Source: an uncultured Acidimicrobiales bacterium (GTDB lineage: Bacteria; Actinomycetota; Acidimicrobiia; Acidimicrobiales; SHLQ01). From it: a stretch of 64,000 bases of DNA. A program made the translations under genes and the position numbers. The stretch covers positions 1-64,000 of the forward strand of contig CALGZB010000016.1 of assembly GCA_937934655.1 (NCBI GenBank), given 5' to 3'. Every line of letters begins with the position of its first letter. The stretch's first letter is position 1. Of this stretch, positions 19,908 to 34,208 are shown in pieces. The notes under the pieces are model-generated. The model saw only the letters and a list, made by a program, of their open reading frames with translations. It ran no database searches and was not told the DNA's origin.

Positions 19908-21260
19908 ATGATGGAGACAATGCACATCATTGTCATTGGAGCCGGTGAGGTCGGAACGCACGTCGCTCAGCGACTTGGGCGAGATGGCCATGACGTGGTC
20001 GTCGTGGAACGAAGTGCAAAGGCGCGTCGCAAAGTCGAGAGCGAAACCGCCATCCAGGTCGTCGCTGGGAGCGGAACGCACCCCTCGGTGCTTAAGGCGG
20101 CAGGCCTCAGTAAGGCCGACATGCTCATCGCCGTTACGACCAACGATGAGGTCAACCTCGTCGCATCGAAGCTTGCCAAACAGGCGGGTGTCGAAAAGAC
20201 GATTATCCGTGTCGAGTCTGAAGAACTTCGTGGTCGGGGCGGAGCCGCGGTGCGCGAAGCCCTTGGCGTCGATGTCGTTATCGACCCCGATGACGAGACC
20301 GCTCACGAACTGCTGAGCTTGCTTGAATATCCCGGAGCGAGCGAAGTGGTGGTGATGTGCCACGGCGAAGTCGTTGTGCTCGGATCCAAGCTGGCCGAGG
20401 GCGCCCCGCTGGTAGGGATGCAGTTGTCTGAGGTTGGGGCAATGTTTGAGCCCGACTGGCAGTTCATGGTCGGAGCGATCACGCGTTCTGGGAAGACCGT
20501 GATCCCTCGCAGCGAGCACGTGCTGGAAGCCAACGACCGGCTCCGAATGGTTGTGCGACGCGATGCCCGCCGCCAGGTAGCCACACTGCTGGGTTTGGCT
20601 CGAGACCTTCCCCGTCGCATCATGCTCCTCGGCGGCGGGCGGACCGCACTGATCCTCGCTCGGTTGCTCGACGATCGGGGCGCCGAAGTCGTGCTTATCG
20701 ACCGCGATGCCGATCGGTGCGATGAGCTAGCGGAGAAGCTCGACAACGCGCTTGTTCTTCACGGCAATATCACCGATAGCGAACTGCTGCGCGACGCGAA
20801 TGTCGGAGACTTCGATGTGGTGATTGCTCTTACCGGCGAAGATGACGCCAACATCTTGGCCTGTCTGTTTGCGAAATCCGAAGGAGCGGAAGAGACCATT
20901 TCGCTTGCCCACCGCCTCGAACTACTTCCGCTTCTTCACGAAGTTGGAATCGACGCCGCAACGTCGCCTCGAACTGCAGCGGCCAACGGTGTTCTCCGAC
21001 AACTTCGTGATGTCGCCGAGATCAAGACGTTTCTTGAAGGCGAAGCCGAGGTCGTCGAGTTTGAGGTGAAGCCGGGTAGTGCCGCCGACGGACAAAAGGT
21101 CCGCGATCTTCACCTTGACCACGATGTCCTGATCGGAGCGGTCTTCCGCGATGGGAACGTACAGATTGCGCGAGGTCGCACCACACTTCGCGAACGAGAC
21201 CATCTCGTCGCTATCGCGATGCCCGGGGCCATCGAGGAAGCCGCCCACGTATTCGGGTGA
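19908..21260 (+). CDS. trkA: Trk potassium uptake regulatory subunit TrkA
   Basis: Two NAD-binding repeats (HIIVIGAGEVGTHVAQRL; IMLLGGGRTALILARLL) plus TrkA_C domains. Confidence 0.92.
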   Translation: MMETMHIIVIGAGEVGTHVAQRLGRDGHDVVVVERSAKARRKVESETAIQVVAGSGTHPSVLKAAGLSKADMLIAVTTNDEVNLVASKLAKQAGVEKTIIRVESEELRGRGGAAVREALGVDVVIDPDDETAHELLSLLEYPGASEVVVMCHGEVVVLGSKLAEGAPLVGMQLSEVGAMFEPDWQFMVGAITRSGKTVIPRSEHVLEANDRLRMVVRRDARRQVATLLGLARDLPRRIMLLGGGRTALILARLLDDRGAEVVLIDRDADRCDELAEKLDNALVLHGNITDSELLRDANVGDFDVVIALTGEDDANILACLFAKSEGAEETISLAHRLELLPLLHEVGIDAATSPRTAAANGVLRQLRDVAEIKTFLEGEAEVVEFEVKPGSAADGQKVRDLHLDHDVLIGAVFRDGNVQIARGRTTLRERDHLVAIAMPGAIEEAAHVFG

Positions 21261-22837
21261 TCGAGCAATCTCACCCGCAGACCCACGCCGGGTCCGAGTT
21301 TGATCTCAATCGGTTTGTTCGAAAGCCGACGGCCATTGCCTATCCGCTCGCGCTTACGCTTGTTTCGGTCGGGGTGCTCCTCGCACTTTCGGGCATTGCT
21401 GGGCTTGGTGATTCCTCTGGCAAGCGATTGAACGATGGCCTGGCGTTTCTTATCGTCGGTGGGGTAGCGGCCACGATTGGTTTGGTCTGGTCCAGGTACT
21501 ACCGGATGCCTGTCTCGCTCACGTCTCGCAATGCAATGGCCATCGCTACGTCGGTGTGGTGCACGATGATCGTGGTATCAGCCGTGGCCTATGTCGCGAG
21601 TGGCGAGCTGAGCCTTTCTGCGGCGCTCTTCGAGTCGGCGTCCGGGTTGACAACGACAGGTATGACGGCGCTCGAGAACCCGGCAGAAGCAAGTACCGCC
21701 ATGCTTACCTGGCGGGCAGTATCGCAGTGGGCCGGAGGGCTCGGCGTTCTGTTGATGGGCTTTGGTCTGCTGCCCCTCTACGGGGGCGCCTACTCACTTC
21801 GTGCCGGACAGGGCCGGCCAGGCCCTAGCGGAACGCTCGGAACCAAGTTCACCGACGTTGCCCGCCGAGTCCTTTTGCTCTACGGCTCGTTTTCGGTCGT
21901 GATGTTCGTGGCCTACCTGGTGGCCGGGGCCGGCGGCTTTGACTCGTTTGTGTTGTCGCTCACCACCGTGTCGACCGGTGGGTTTACCAACCGAGCTGGG
22001 TCGTTCAAGCTTTACGATTCGGCGGCGATGCAGTGGGTCGCCATTGTGGGTATGGCCGTGGCCGGCTCGTCGATCGCTATTTGGTGGTGGGCGTTTTCGG
22101 GTTCGGCGAAGCGGGCCTACAAATCAGTGCAGTTGCGCTCATATGTGGGGCTTCTCATCGTTGTGGGGGTCATCGCTGCAGTGGTGAACGGTGGCGATGC
22201 CGACGATGTTCGACGGTCCATTTTCACGGTGGTCTCGTACTCATCGACAACTGGGTACGAAGTGGTCGATGCCGGAACGTGGCCACCGGCCCTCGATGCC
22301 CTGCTCTTTATGCTGATGGTGGTAGGCGCCATGTCGGGATCTGCCGGCGGCGGTCTCCACATCAGTCGCATTCGACTCCTGCTTCTTTATCTTCGACGGG
22401 TGCTTTATCAACAGGTGCACCCGGCGTCGGTGCTTCATGTGAAGGCCAACAACAAAAAGGTCCAGGAGTATGTGGTGGCCAACATGGTCAGTGCCGCCAC
22501 GCTCTATGGCTTCATGGTGCTCATCGGCGCGGTCGGTGTGGCGGCATTTGGCGGACAACTTCATCTGTCGTTTATCGCCGCGGTGAGCGCGTTATCGAAC
22601 GTCGGCCCAGTGTTTGGCGTTGATGCCGGAGCCGGTGGGGAAGAAGTCGACGGCGTCCTTCGGATGTCAGCACCCGCCAAATTTGTTCTTGCCGGGCTCA
22701 TGATCGCTGGACGTCTCGGCGTGTACCCAGCGCTCGTGGCACTCGGTGACCTGTTCGATCCGGTCTACGCCAAACTCAAGTGGATGCGGCACTTTCTCGA
22801 CCGCCGCCGCTCCGACTCTGGGGCAACGGAGTGGTAG
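21257..22837 (+). CDS. TrkH/KtrB-like potassium transporter, copy 1
   Basis: SGLTTTGMTAL, TTVSTGGFTNRAGS, SYSSTTGYEVVD, AMSGSAGGGLHISRIRLLLLYL. Confidence 0.9.
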   Translation: MIEQSHPQTHAGSEFDLNRFVRKPTAIAYPLALTLVSVGVLLALSGIAGLGDSSGKRLNDGLAFLIVGGVAATIGLVWSRYYRMPVSLTSRNAMAIATSVWCTMIVVSAVAYVASGELSLSAALFESASGLTTTGMTALENPAEASTAMLTWRAVSQWAGGLGVLLMGFGLLPLYGGAYSLRAGQGRPGPSGTLGTKFTDVARRVLLLYGSFSVVMFVAYLVAGAGGFDSFVLSLTTVSTGGFTNRAGSFKLYDSAAMQWVAIVGMAVAGSSIAIWWWAFSGSAKRAYKSVQLRSYVGLLIVVGVIAAVVNGGDADDVRRSIFTVVSYSSTTGYEVVDAGTWPPALDALLFMLMVVGAMSGSAGGGLHISRIRLLLLYLRRVLYQQVHPASVLHVKANNKKVQEYVVANMVSAATLYGFMVLIGAVGVAAFGGQLHLSFIAAVSALSNVGPVFGVDAGAGGEEVDGVLRMSAPAKFVLAGLMIAGRLGVYPALVALGDLFDPVYAKLKWMRHFLDRRRSDSGATEW

Positions 22838-24453
22838 ATACGACGACGCTCAAGCGGTCGAAGCTCGGACGCGCTGGCCGCACCACATGGAACATTGTGA
22901 ACCCCGGCTGGGACCCTCGTCCCACGCTCACGACGTCGAGCCAAGGCGGCCGCTTCGACTCGCCGCTACTGCACATCACCGGGCTTGCTCTGATGTGGAT
23001 GGCCGTCGCAATCGCCATAGCGGCCATGGTGGAGTTTGCGTACGGGGATCCAGATGGCTGGGCGCTGCTTGCCTCGACCGGGATCTTTGGTGGCGCTGGA
23101 TACGTGTTGATGCGAGCCACCAAGATCGAACGACTCGATACTGCGCAATCGTTTGCTGTTGTCGGGTGGACCTGGGTCATCATCTGTCTTGCCGGTGCTA
23201 TCCCGTACATCCTCGCCGGTACCTTCCGGCATTGGGACGACGCCATCTTCGAGTCGGTCTCAGGATTCTCGTGCACCGGATCGACGGTGTTCTTTGGCTA
23301 TAACGACTCCATCGAAAGCCAAGGGCACGGCATCTTGCTCTATCGACAGCTCACGAACTGGGCGGGCGGAATGGGAATCGTGCTGCTCGCAATCTCGGTG
23401 TTGCCGTCGCTCGGTCGAGGCGGGCTTGGTCTCATCGGCGCCGAGGCTCCCGGGCCTTCGTCGGACCATCTTGTTCCTCGATTGAACGAGATGGCCAAAC
23501 GGCTTTGGTACGTGTACGTCGGCTTCACGGCGATCATGGCGGTCGGGTATCTGGGCGCCGGAATGGGCCCGTTCGACGCAATTGCCCACAGTCTGGCCAC
23601 GGCGGCCACCGGCGGGTTCAGTACCCGTAATTCATCGATTGGCAGTTTCGACAGCATCTGGATTGAAGCAGCCGCATGCGTGGGCATGATCGCCGGCGGT
23701 ATGAACTTCGCTCTTCACTACCGCTTGGCTCGTCGGGAGTTCAGAGCATATGACCGAGACGGCGAGACACGCGTCTACCTGCTGGGTCTACTCATCGGTG
23801 CCGCAGTGATTGTGTCGTTGCTCTGGTTCGACAGCCCACTGTCGTTGGGCGAGTCGGCCCGTGCCGGAATCTTTAACACCATTGCGTTGGGTACCTCGAC
23901 CGGGTTCGGCAATGCGACCTCGGCCGGAAGCCCCGGCGACTTCGTGACCTGGATCCCGGCGCCCCAGGTAATCATCCTTGCCTTCTTTGTAGTCGGCGGT
24001 TGCAGCGGATCGACGTCGGGCGGTGTCAAGGTCGTACGCATCCAGGTCCTCTGGCGCTACGTCCATCGTGTTCTCCAGCGCATTCGCCATCGCAACCTCG
24101 TGCTGCCGATCAAGGTAAACGGCGGACGAATCCCGGATCCGCTCGTCGAGAAGGTTGTGGGCTTTATGGCTCTCTATTCGGTGATCGTGGCCGTGGGCAT
24201 CGTGGTCGTTACCGCAATGGGTGCCGACCTTATGACCGCGGTCGGAGGCGTAGTCGGCTCAATGGGCAACATGGGCCCAGCTCTGAATCAAGTTGGCCCG
24301 ACCGCGTCGTTTATCGATGGGTTCAATCGGCCGGCGCGAATGGTGCTGGCACTGTTGATGTTGATCGGGCGGCTTGAAATCTTCCCGATGCTGCTCATGC
24401 TGGTTGCGCCGCGTCGGATCTGGCGCAAGGTACGTCCCCGCCGCCATATCTGA
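22831..24453 (+). CDS. TrkH/KtrB-like potassium transporter, copy 2
   Basis: SGFSCTGSTVF, TAATGGFSTRNSS, ALGTSTGFGNATS, GGCSGSTSGGVKVVRIQVLWRYV. Start at GTG 22831 overlapping the upstream stop. Confidence 0.9.
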   Translation: MVDTTTLKRSKLGRAGRTTWNIVNPGWDPRPTLTTSSQGGRFDSPLLHITGLALMWMAVAIAIAAMVEFAYGDPDGWALLASTGIFGGAGYVLMRATKIERLDTAQSFAVVGWTWVIICLAGAIPYILAGTFRHWDDAIFESVSGFSCTGSTVFFGYNDSIESQGHGILLYRQLTNWAGGMGIVLLAISVLPSLGRGGLGLIGAEAPGPSSDHLVPRLNEMAKRLWYVYVGFTAIMAVGYLGAGMGPFDAIAHSLATAATGGFSTRNSSIGSFDSIWIEAAACVGMIAGGMNFALHYRLARREFRAYDRDGETRVYLLGLLIGAAVIVSLLWFDSPLSLGESARAGIFNTIALGTSTGFGNATSAGSPGDFVTWIPAPQVIILAFFVVGGCSGSTSGGVKVVRIQVLWRYVHRVLQRIRHRNLVLPIKVNGGRIPDPLVEKVVGFMALYSVIVAVGIVVVTAMGADLMTAVGGVVGSMGNMGPALNQVGPTASFIDGFNRPARMVLALLMLIGRLEIFPMLLMLVAPRRIWRKVRPRRHI

Positions 24454-24462
24454 GCTGGTGAG

Positions 24463-25809
24463 CTAGCGCTCGAGTATCGCTAGGAACGCCGCCTTGAGGT
24501 AACCCGGATCATGGGATCCGCAGAACTCTCTGGCCGAATGCATCGCGAGTTGGGGGCAGCCGACGTCGACGGTCGGTATCCCGAGTTCGGCGGCGGTAAT
24601 CGGCCCGATCGTCGAGCCGCACCCAAGGTCGGTTCGGTTGACAAACTTCTGAAACGGAACGTTCGCCGATTCGCATGCTTGTTGGAAGACGGCAGCAGTG
24701 GTGGCGTCGGTGGCATAGCGCTCGTTGGCATTGATCTTGATGACGGGTCCGTCATTGAGCGAGATGAGGTGATCGGGTTCGTGTCGATCGATGTAATTGG
24801 GGTGCGTCGCGTGCGCATTGTCGCTGGAGATGAGAATCGACTGGGCAAGTGCCCGATGAACGTCATCGTCGGAACCGCCACGTGCAGCGACGCTTCGTTC
24901 GATGATGCCGCGAAGAAGTGGCGACGCTGCACCCGAGGCCGACGTCGACCCGACTTCTTCGTGGTCAAACAGCGCCACCACAACAACGCTGGAACGGTTG
25001 GGAGCGCCGGTGGCGACTTGGGTGAGGGCATCGAGCGCCACAAAGCAGGAGAGTTGGTTGTCGAGACGGGGCGCCGAGACGAACTCTTGCTTGCTGCCGG
25101 TGAGTTGACTTGGCGCGGTGTCGTGGAACATCAGATCCCACGAGACGATGTCGGCGGCGACGACCTTGAGTTTCTCAGCGAGGTACCCGACGAAGTCGCC
25201 AGTGGTGGAGCCGCCGATTCCCCAAACCGGCGCCATGTTGGTTTGGGCGTTGAGCTTGAGGCCGTCGTTGACGCCCCGGTCGAGGTGGATCGCGAGCTGG
25301 GGGAGTCGGGCGATTGGTTCGTTGATAAGAACGAGTTGTTCGATGGTGCTTTCGCCGTCGCGCAGGGTGACCCTGCCGGCGATTCCGAGATCTCGGTCGA
25401 GCCATGAGTTCCGGAGGATTCCTCCGTAGACCTCGACACCAAGCTGTTTCATGTTGGCCTTGCCCATATCCGGGAAGGGCTTCAGTCGAAGGTTCGGGCT
25501 GTCGGTGTGGGCGCCGATAACGGTGAACGGGGCGACTGCGTCGAGAGGGGTTTGGCCAACCTCATCGATCCAAGCCACGAGGGCACCACCGCGTTCGATG
25601 AACCAACGACCAGCGCCAGGCCAAGGTGCGGTTTCGTCGTGAGCGCTGAACCCGGCAGTGGTCAACGCCGCAATGGCTGTTTGGACAACATGAAACGGCG
25701 TGGGCGACGCATCGATAAAGGTGCAGAGATCGCGGGCGACGTCGAGATCGGGGTCGGCGGTGATGGGGATTGGGGAGTCTTGTGCGTCGGTCATAGGGGT
25801 GTTTGCCAA
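24463..25809 (-). CDS. M18-family aminopeptidase
   Basis: FTVIGAHTDSPNLRLKP, VALFDHEEVGSTSASGA, SSDNAHATHPNY, RTDLGCGSTIGPITAAELGIPTVDVGCPQLAMHSARE. Confidence 0.93.
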   Translation of the reverse strand: MANTPMTDAQDSPIPITADPDLDVARDLCTFIDASPTPFHVVQTAIAALTTAGFSAHDETAPWPGAGRWFIERGGALVAWIDEVGQTPLDAVAPFTVIGAHTDSPNLRLKPFPDMGKANMKQLGVEVYGGILRNSWLDRDLGIAGRVTLRDGESTIEQLVLINEPIARLPQLAIHLDRGVNDGLKLNAQTNMAPVWGIGGSTTGDFVGYLAEKLKVVAADIVSWDLMFHDTAPSQLTGSKQEFVSAPRLDNQLSCFVALDALTQVATGAPNRSSVVVVALFDHEEVGSTSASGAASPLLRGIIERSVAARGGSDDDVHRALAQSILISSDNAHATHPNYIDRHEPDHLISLNDGPVIKINANERYATDATTAAVFQQACESANVPFQKFVNRTDLGCGSTIGPITAAELGIPTVDVGCPQLAMHSAREFCGSHDPGYLKAAFLAILER

Positions 25810-25854
25810 TCGGTCGAGAGTTATGGGCGATAAAGAGAGCGATGGAGAGGTGCG

Positions 25855-27237
25855 TTACGAGTTGGGTGGTGCTTCGCTGGTGGCGGCGAGGCGCTCGGCG
25901 TGTTGCGTCATCTGTTCGACGGCCCGCTGGGCATTTGACCGTCGCTCAGGGTCCGATGACTGTAACCAAGAGTCGTAGTGGTTTGTGGCGTCGGTGATTC
26001 CAGCGATGATTCCCGAGATGGTCTGGTCGACTACCTCGGCGGCATCGGACGCCGGAAGACCCCACTGGGTGGCCTCGGCGATGAGCGACTTTCGCCCGAC
26101 GTAAAGAAGGCGGTCTTTCTCGTCGGGGAAGATCGCGATGCGATGGCCTTCGGGGCGGCGAGGAAGAAACGCCGTGGTGTTGGCCACGTCGTACGCCGGA
26201 GTGAGGCGGGCACTGCCGTCTCGGAGGAGGAGCCCGTAGTTGCAGCCGTGAGCGTCGGTGTTGCCAAGAGCGACCGTGGCGGTGATTTGGGCGAGGAGTG
26301 CCCGCTGTTCGGCATCGGGGTCGAGACCGTGGCTCAGCAGAAGCTCGGCGAGCTGGGCATAGGTGGGCCCGCCGAATCGCTGGAAACGTTCGGTGGGTGC
26401 GACGCCGACAGCTTGGCACAGGCTTTCTTGATGGAGTCGGCTGATCGTGGAGGTGTGGCTGTCGGCATCGGCGGGAGGGTGAATGAGCCGATCGAAACGA
26501 GTTGCGAGCAGCACAGGTCGCCCCTCGACATCGACGAGCTGGGTGTGCGCCGCATCGATCTCGGCGAAGCGAAGCGCGTGCATCGCAATGGCCTCGGAAA
26601 TGACGAGCCCAACCGTCGTGCCTTCGATGGGGTCGGGTTTGCAGATATGGGTCGACGGGACATTGAGTCGCGGTTTGATCCACCGAGGTAGGTCGGCGGT
26701 GCTGTCGGGGGCCTCGGTGAGTAGGAGTTTTGCTTGGAAGCCGCCGAGCGACAGGCCGTCATCGTGTTCGTAGCCAGCGATGGGGTAGTAGGGAAGTTGG
26801 CCGATGGCTTCGGCCAGGTCGACGGGTTCTGGGGCGGGGACCGAGGAGGTGTCGGGCGTATCGCCCGGTGGGAGGAACGCGACCGCCCCGGCGCAGTCAT
26901 GGCCGAATCTGCGGAGGAAACCGAAGGTGTCGCCGCGGGCAAGGCCAGCGTTGTTTTCCATAATGGCGAGCGCTTCGCCTTCGGGGAGGAGCGCTGCGAC
27001 CCAATGGTCGACGGGGCCGGTGCGGTTGATGCCCCCCTTGGGTTTGTTCACGAGAAGCCGACGTGACACCGGGAGGCTGGCGGAAAGGCAGAGTGCGCCG
27101 GTGTCGAGGGAGTCGGTGATTTCATCGGTGTACTGGAGGCCGTAGGGCTTGTGTGATGCCCGAGGGTCGCGTAAAAGATCGGCGACATGGCGGCCGTCGA
27201 GCCAAATTGCCAACCGTTCGGCGGTTTGGGGATTCAT
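25855..27237 (-). CDS. hipA: HipA-family serine/threonine kinase toxin
   Basis: RLAIWLDGRHVADLLRD N-subdomain, HICKPDP, VALGNTDAHGCNYGLLL, RLTPAYDVANT. Confidence 0.9.
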   Translation of the reverse strand: MNPQTAERLAIWLDGRHVADLLRDPRASHKPYGLQYTDEITDSLDTGALCLSASLPVSRRLLVNKPKGGINRTGPVDHWVAALLPEGEALAIMENNAGLARGDTFGFLRRFGHDCAGAVAFLPPGDTPDTSSVPAPEPVDLAEAIGQLPYYPIAGYEHDDGLSLGGFQAKLLLTEAPDSTADLPRWIKPRLNVPSTHICKPDPIEGTTVGLVISEAIAMHALRFAEIDAAHTQLVDVEGRPVLLATRFDRLIHPPADADSHTSTISRLHQESLCQAVGVAPTERFQRFGGPTYAQLAELLLSHGLDPDAEQRALLAQITATVALGNTDAHGCNYGLLLRDGSARLTPAYDVANTTAFLPRRPEGHRIAIFPDEKDRLLYVGRKSLIAEATQWGLPASDAAEVVDQTISGIIAGITDATNHYDSWLQSSDPERRSNAQRAVEQMTQHAERLAATSEAPPNS

Positions 27238-27524
27238 GAAGTCCCGCCAGGTTCGACGGGTTCGAAGGTGTCGTTGGCGGGTTGGGAGCTGGTGGGTTGG
27301 GAGCGGGGAACGAGGACGATGTCGTAGCCGCAAAATCGAACAAAGCGGGCCAGGCGGTCGAGTTGGCGGGACCGGCCGGATTCGAGGTTGGTGATGGTGT
27401 CTCGGCTGCAGTGAAGCCGCTCGGCCATTGAAGCTTGGGTGATGTCGGTGGTGTGGCGAGCGGTCGCGAGTGCTTCAGCGAACGATGCACCTGACCGGAT
27501 GAGGATGCGGCTTTTTTCCTGCAT
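27234..27524 (-). CDS. hipB: HipB-like HTH antitoxin
   Basis: DITQASMAERLHCSRDTITNLESGRSRQLDRLARFVRFCGYDIVLVPR (XRE HTH); stop overlaps the hipA start (ATGA). Confidence 0.88.
   Translation of the reverse strand: MQEKSRILIRSGASFAEALATARHTTDITQASMAERLHCSRDTITNLESGRSRQLDRLARFVRFCGYDIVLVPRSQPTSSQPANDTFEPVEPGGTS
27504..27522 (+). promoter_or_regulatory. Operator-like site 3 (inverted, overlaps hipB start codon)
   Basis: gatgcggcttttttcctgc; 16 of 19 positions match the minus-strand reading of sites 1 and 2 (gatgtgggttttttccggc). Confidence 0.45.
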
Positions 27525-27540
27525 TCATAGAATGGTATCC

Positions 27541-27563
27541 AAAAGCCGGAAAAAACCCACATC
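27541..27563 (-). promoter_or_regulatory. Operator-like site 2 upstream of hipBA
   Basis: aaaagccggaaaaaacccacatc, direct repeat of 27578-27600 (one mismatch). Confidence 0.6.
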
Positions 27564-27577
27564 GCTCAACTGGGGTA

Positions 27578-27600
27578 AAAAGCCGGAAAAAACCGACATC
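27578..27600 (-). promoter_or_regulatory. Operator-like site 1 upstream of hipBA
   Basis: aaaagccggaaaaaaccgacatc, direct repeat of 27541-27563. Confidence 0.6.
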
Positions 27601-27655
27601 TACTGATATGTTCGGTCCGTTACGTCCGTATCTCAAGGCACTGGTAGTATGGGGA

Positions 27656-27738
27656 CTTCGCCACAAGGGTTGCGGCACGGGATGTATCCCTGCTGAATCC
27701 CGGTAGCTGCCGCAGTGTCGTCTGCAGCGGGACCGAAG
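27656..27738 (+). other. Predicted structured leader upstream of gltB
   Basis: Nested pairing: cttcg (27656-27660)/cgaag (27734-27738); gcggca (27672-27677)/tgccgc (27708-27713); cgggat (27678-27683)/atcccg (27697-27702). Confidence 0.4.
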
Positions 27739-27847
27739 CAACAGTGTTGTTGCGGCGACCACGGAATCAGCGCCGATTCGAACCACAGCCGAAACCGCAT
27801 CGAATCAATGTTGATTTGGTAACGATTCTCGACTCCGAGGAGATCTT

Positions 27848-32566
<4,719 letters not shown>

Positions 32567-32614
32567 TCATGAACGTCTCAACCGAACAAAACACGACACG
32601 ACAGGAATGCACTC

Positions 32615-34078
32615 ATGGGTGATTCACGAGGCTTTCTCAAACACGAACGCCAAACTCCAACCCGGCGTCCAGTACCCGAGCGTTTGCTCGACTGGAACGA
32701 GGTCTATGAAGACTTCCCCGAAGGCAAGCTCAAGGTGCAAGCCGCCAGGTGCATGGACTGCGGAATTCCGTTCTGCAACAACGGCTGCCCCCTCGGCAAT
32801 CTGATTCCCGACTGGAATGACCTGGTGTACCGGGACCAGTGGCGCGACGCTATCGACCGCCTTCACGCCACCAACAACTTCCCGGAGTTCACCGGTCGTC
32901 TCTGCCCGGCGCCGTGCGAAGGATCATGCGTGCTCGGAATCAGCGATGATCCCGTCGCCATTAAGCAGATCGAAGTCGAAATTATCGAACGGGCATGGCG
33001 CGAAGGTTGGGTTACCCCAGAGATCGCCGCCGTAAAGACCGGCAAGTCGGTAGCGGTCGTTGGATCTGGTCCCGCGGGCCTCGCAGTTGCGCAGCAGCTC
33101 ACACGGGCGGGCCACGATGTTGTTGTTCTTGAGCGCGCCGAGAAGATCGGTGGTCTGCTTCGCTACGGAATTCCCGAGTTCAAGATGGAGAAAAACGTTC
33201 TCGATCGTCGACTCGCGCAAATGGAAGCCGAAGGAACGGTGTTCCGTCCGAACACCAACGTTGGTGTCGACATCACGGCCGAGCAATTGAAGATCGACTT
33301 CGATGTTGTGGTGCTGGCCGGCGGGGCCACCGCGGCACGAGACCTTCCCATTGAAGGCCGCGAACTCGGCGGTATCTACCAGGCGATGGAGTTTCTGCCG
33401 CCGGCTAACAAGGTCGCCAATGGCGACCTGGACGAGCACCCGTTCTCTGCGGCAGGCAAAGATGTCGTCATTATCGGTGGTGGAGATACTGGCGCTGATT
33501 GTCTCGGAACCTCCCATCGCCACGGTGCCTCATCGATTCACCAGTTCGAAATCATGCCGCAGCCTCCCGAGGACCGTGCATCGTCTACCCCTTGGCCGAT
33601 GTGGCCGCTCAAATACCGAGTGTCTTCGGCTCACGAGGAAGGCGGCGATCGAGAGTTTGCCATCAACACCGTGAGTTTTGTGGGCGACGATGATGGCAAC
33701 GTTTCGGCGCTGCGTACCGTGCGGGTTGAACAGACGTTCACCGATGGGCGGATGTCGTTCGAACCGGTTCCTGGCTCTGAGCAGGACTTTCCGGCTCAGC
33801 TGGTGCTGCTCGCCATGGGATTTGTTGGTCCAGAAAAGAACGAACTCCTCGATGGGTTGGGCTGCGAGCTCACCGATCGTGGAAACATCGCTCGTTCTGA
33901 CGGCTGGCAAAGCACCGTCGATGACGTCTTCGTCTGTGGCGACTCGGGCCGTGGTCAGTCGCTCATCGTGTGGGCGATCGCCGAAGGGCGTTCGTGCGCT
34001 GCGGCCATCGATGCCCACCTTATGGGCTCGACACTTCTGCCTTCCCCAGTAACCCCAACTATGCGGCCTATCGGCTAA
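32615..34078 (+). CDS. gltD: Glutamate synthase small subunit
   Basis: CMDCGIPFCNNGCPLGNLIPDWNDLVY, CPAPCEGSC, VVGSGPAGLAVAQQL, IIGGGDTGADCLGTSHRHGA. Confidence 0.97.
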   Translation: MGDSRGFLKHERQTPTRRPVPERLLDWNEVYEDFPEGKLKVQAARCMDCGIPFCNNGCPLGNLIPDWNDLVYRDQWRDAIDRLHATNNFPEFTGRLCPAPCEGSCVLGISDDPVAIKQIEVEIIERAWREGWVTPEIAAVKTGKSVAVVGSGPAGLAVAQQLTRAGHDVVVLERAEKIGGLLRYGIPEFKMEKNVLDRRLAQMEAEGTVFRPNTNVGVDITAEQLKIDFDVVVLAGGATAARDLPIEGRELGGIYQAMEFLPPANKVANGDLDEHPFSAAGKDVVIIGGGDTGADCLGTSHRHGASSIHQFEIMPQPPEDRASSTPWPMWPLKYRVSSAHEEGGDREFAINTVSFVGDDDGNVSALRTVRVEQTFTDGRMSFEPVPGSEQDFPAQLVLLAMGFVGPEKNELLDGLGCELTDRGNIARSDGWQSTVDDVFVCGDSGRGQSLIVWAIAEGRSCAAAIDAHLMGSTLLPSPVTPTMRPIG

Positions 34079-34083
34079 TCAGC

Positions 34084-34098
34084 GGTGCTTCGAGCACC
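34084..34098. terminator. Small stem-loop after gltD
   Basis: ggtgct-tcg-agcacc, 6-bp perfect arms, no clear U-tract. Confidence 0.35.
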
Positions 34099-34208
34099 AG
34101 CAGCTCAAGATCGACCCCAAAACGGCGATACAACTAGTGGACGCCTAGTCCCGAATCGCTGCGATCTGCAGCGTTTTTCACGTTGTTGTTCTCGATCGGG
34201 GAATCGCT

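Noticed and set aside
19128-20519. 463-aa minus-strand ORF across the 5-FCL and trkA genes
   Set aside because: Spans two well-supported plus-strand genes and an intergenic gap; no recognisable domain.
25855-27524. hipBA as a phage-defence island
   Set aside because: Isolated two-gene TA module among housekeeping genes; no other defence genes in the window.
27672-27725. Cobalamin riboswitch upstream of gltB
   Set aside because: Only loose resemblance; conserved B12-box elements could not be matched in order, so reported only as a generic structured leader.
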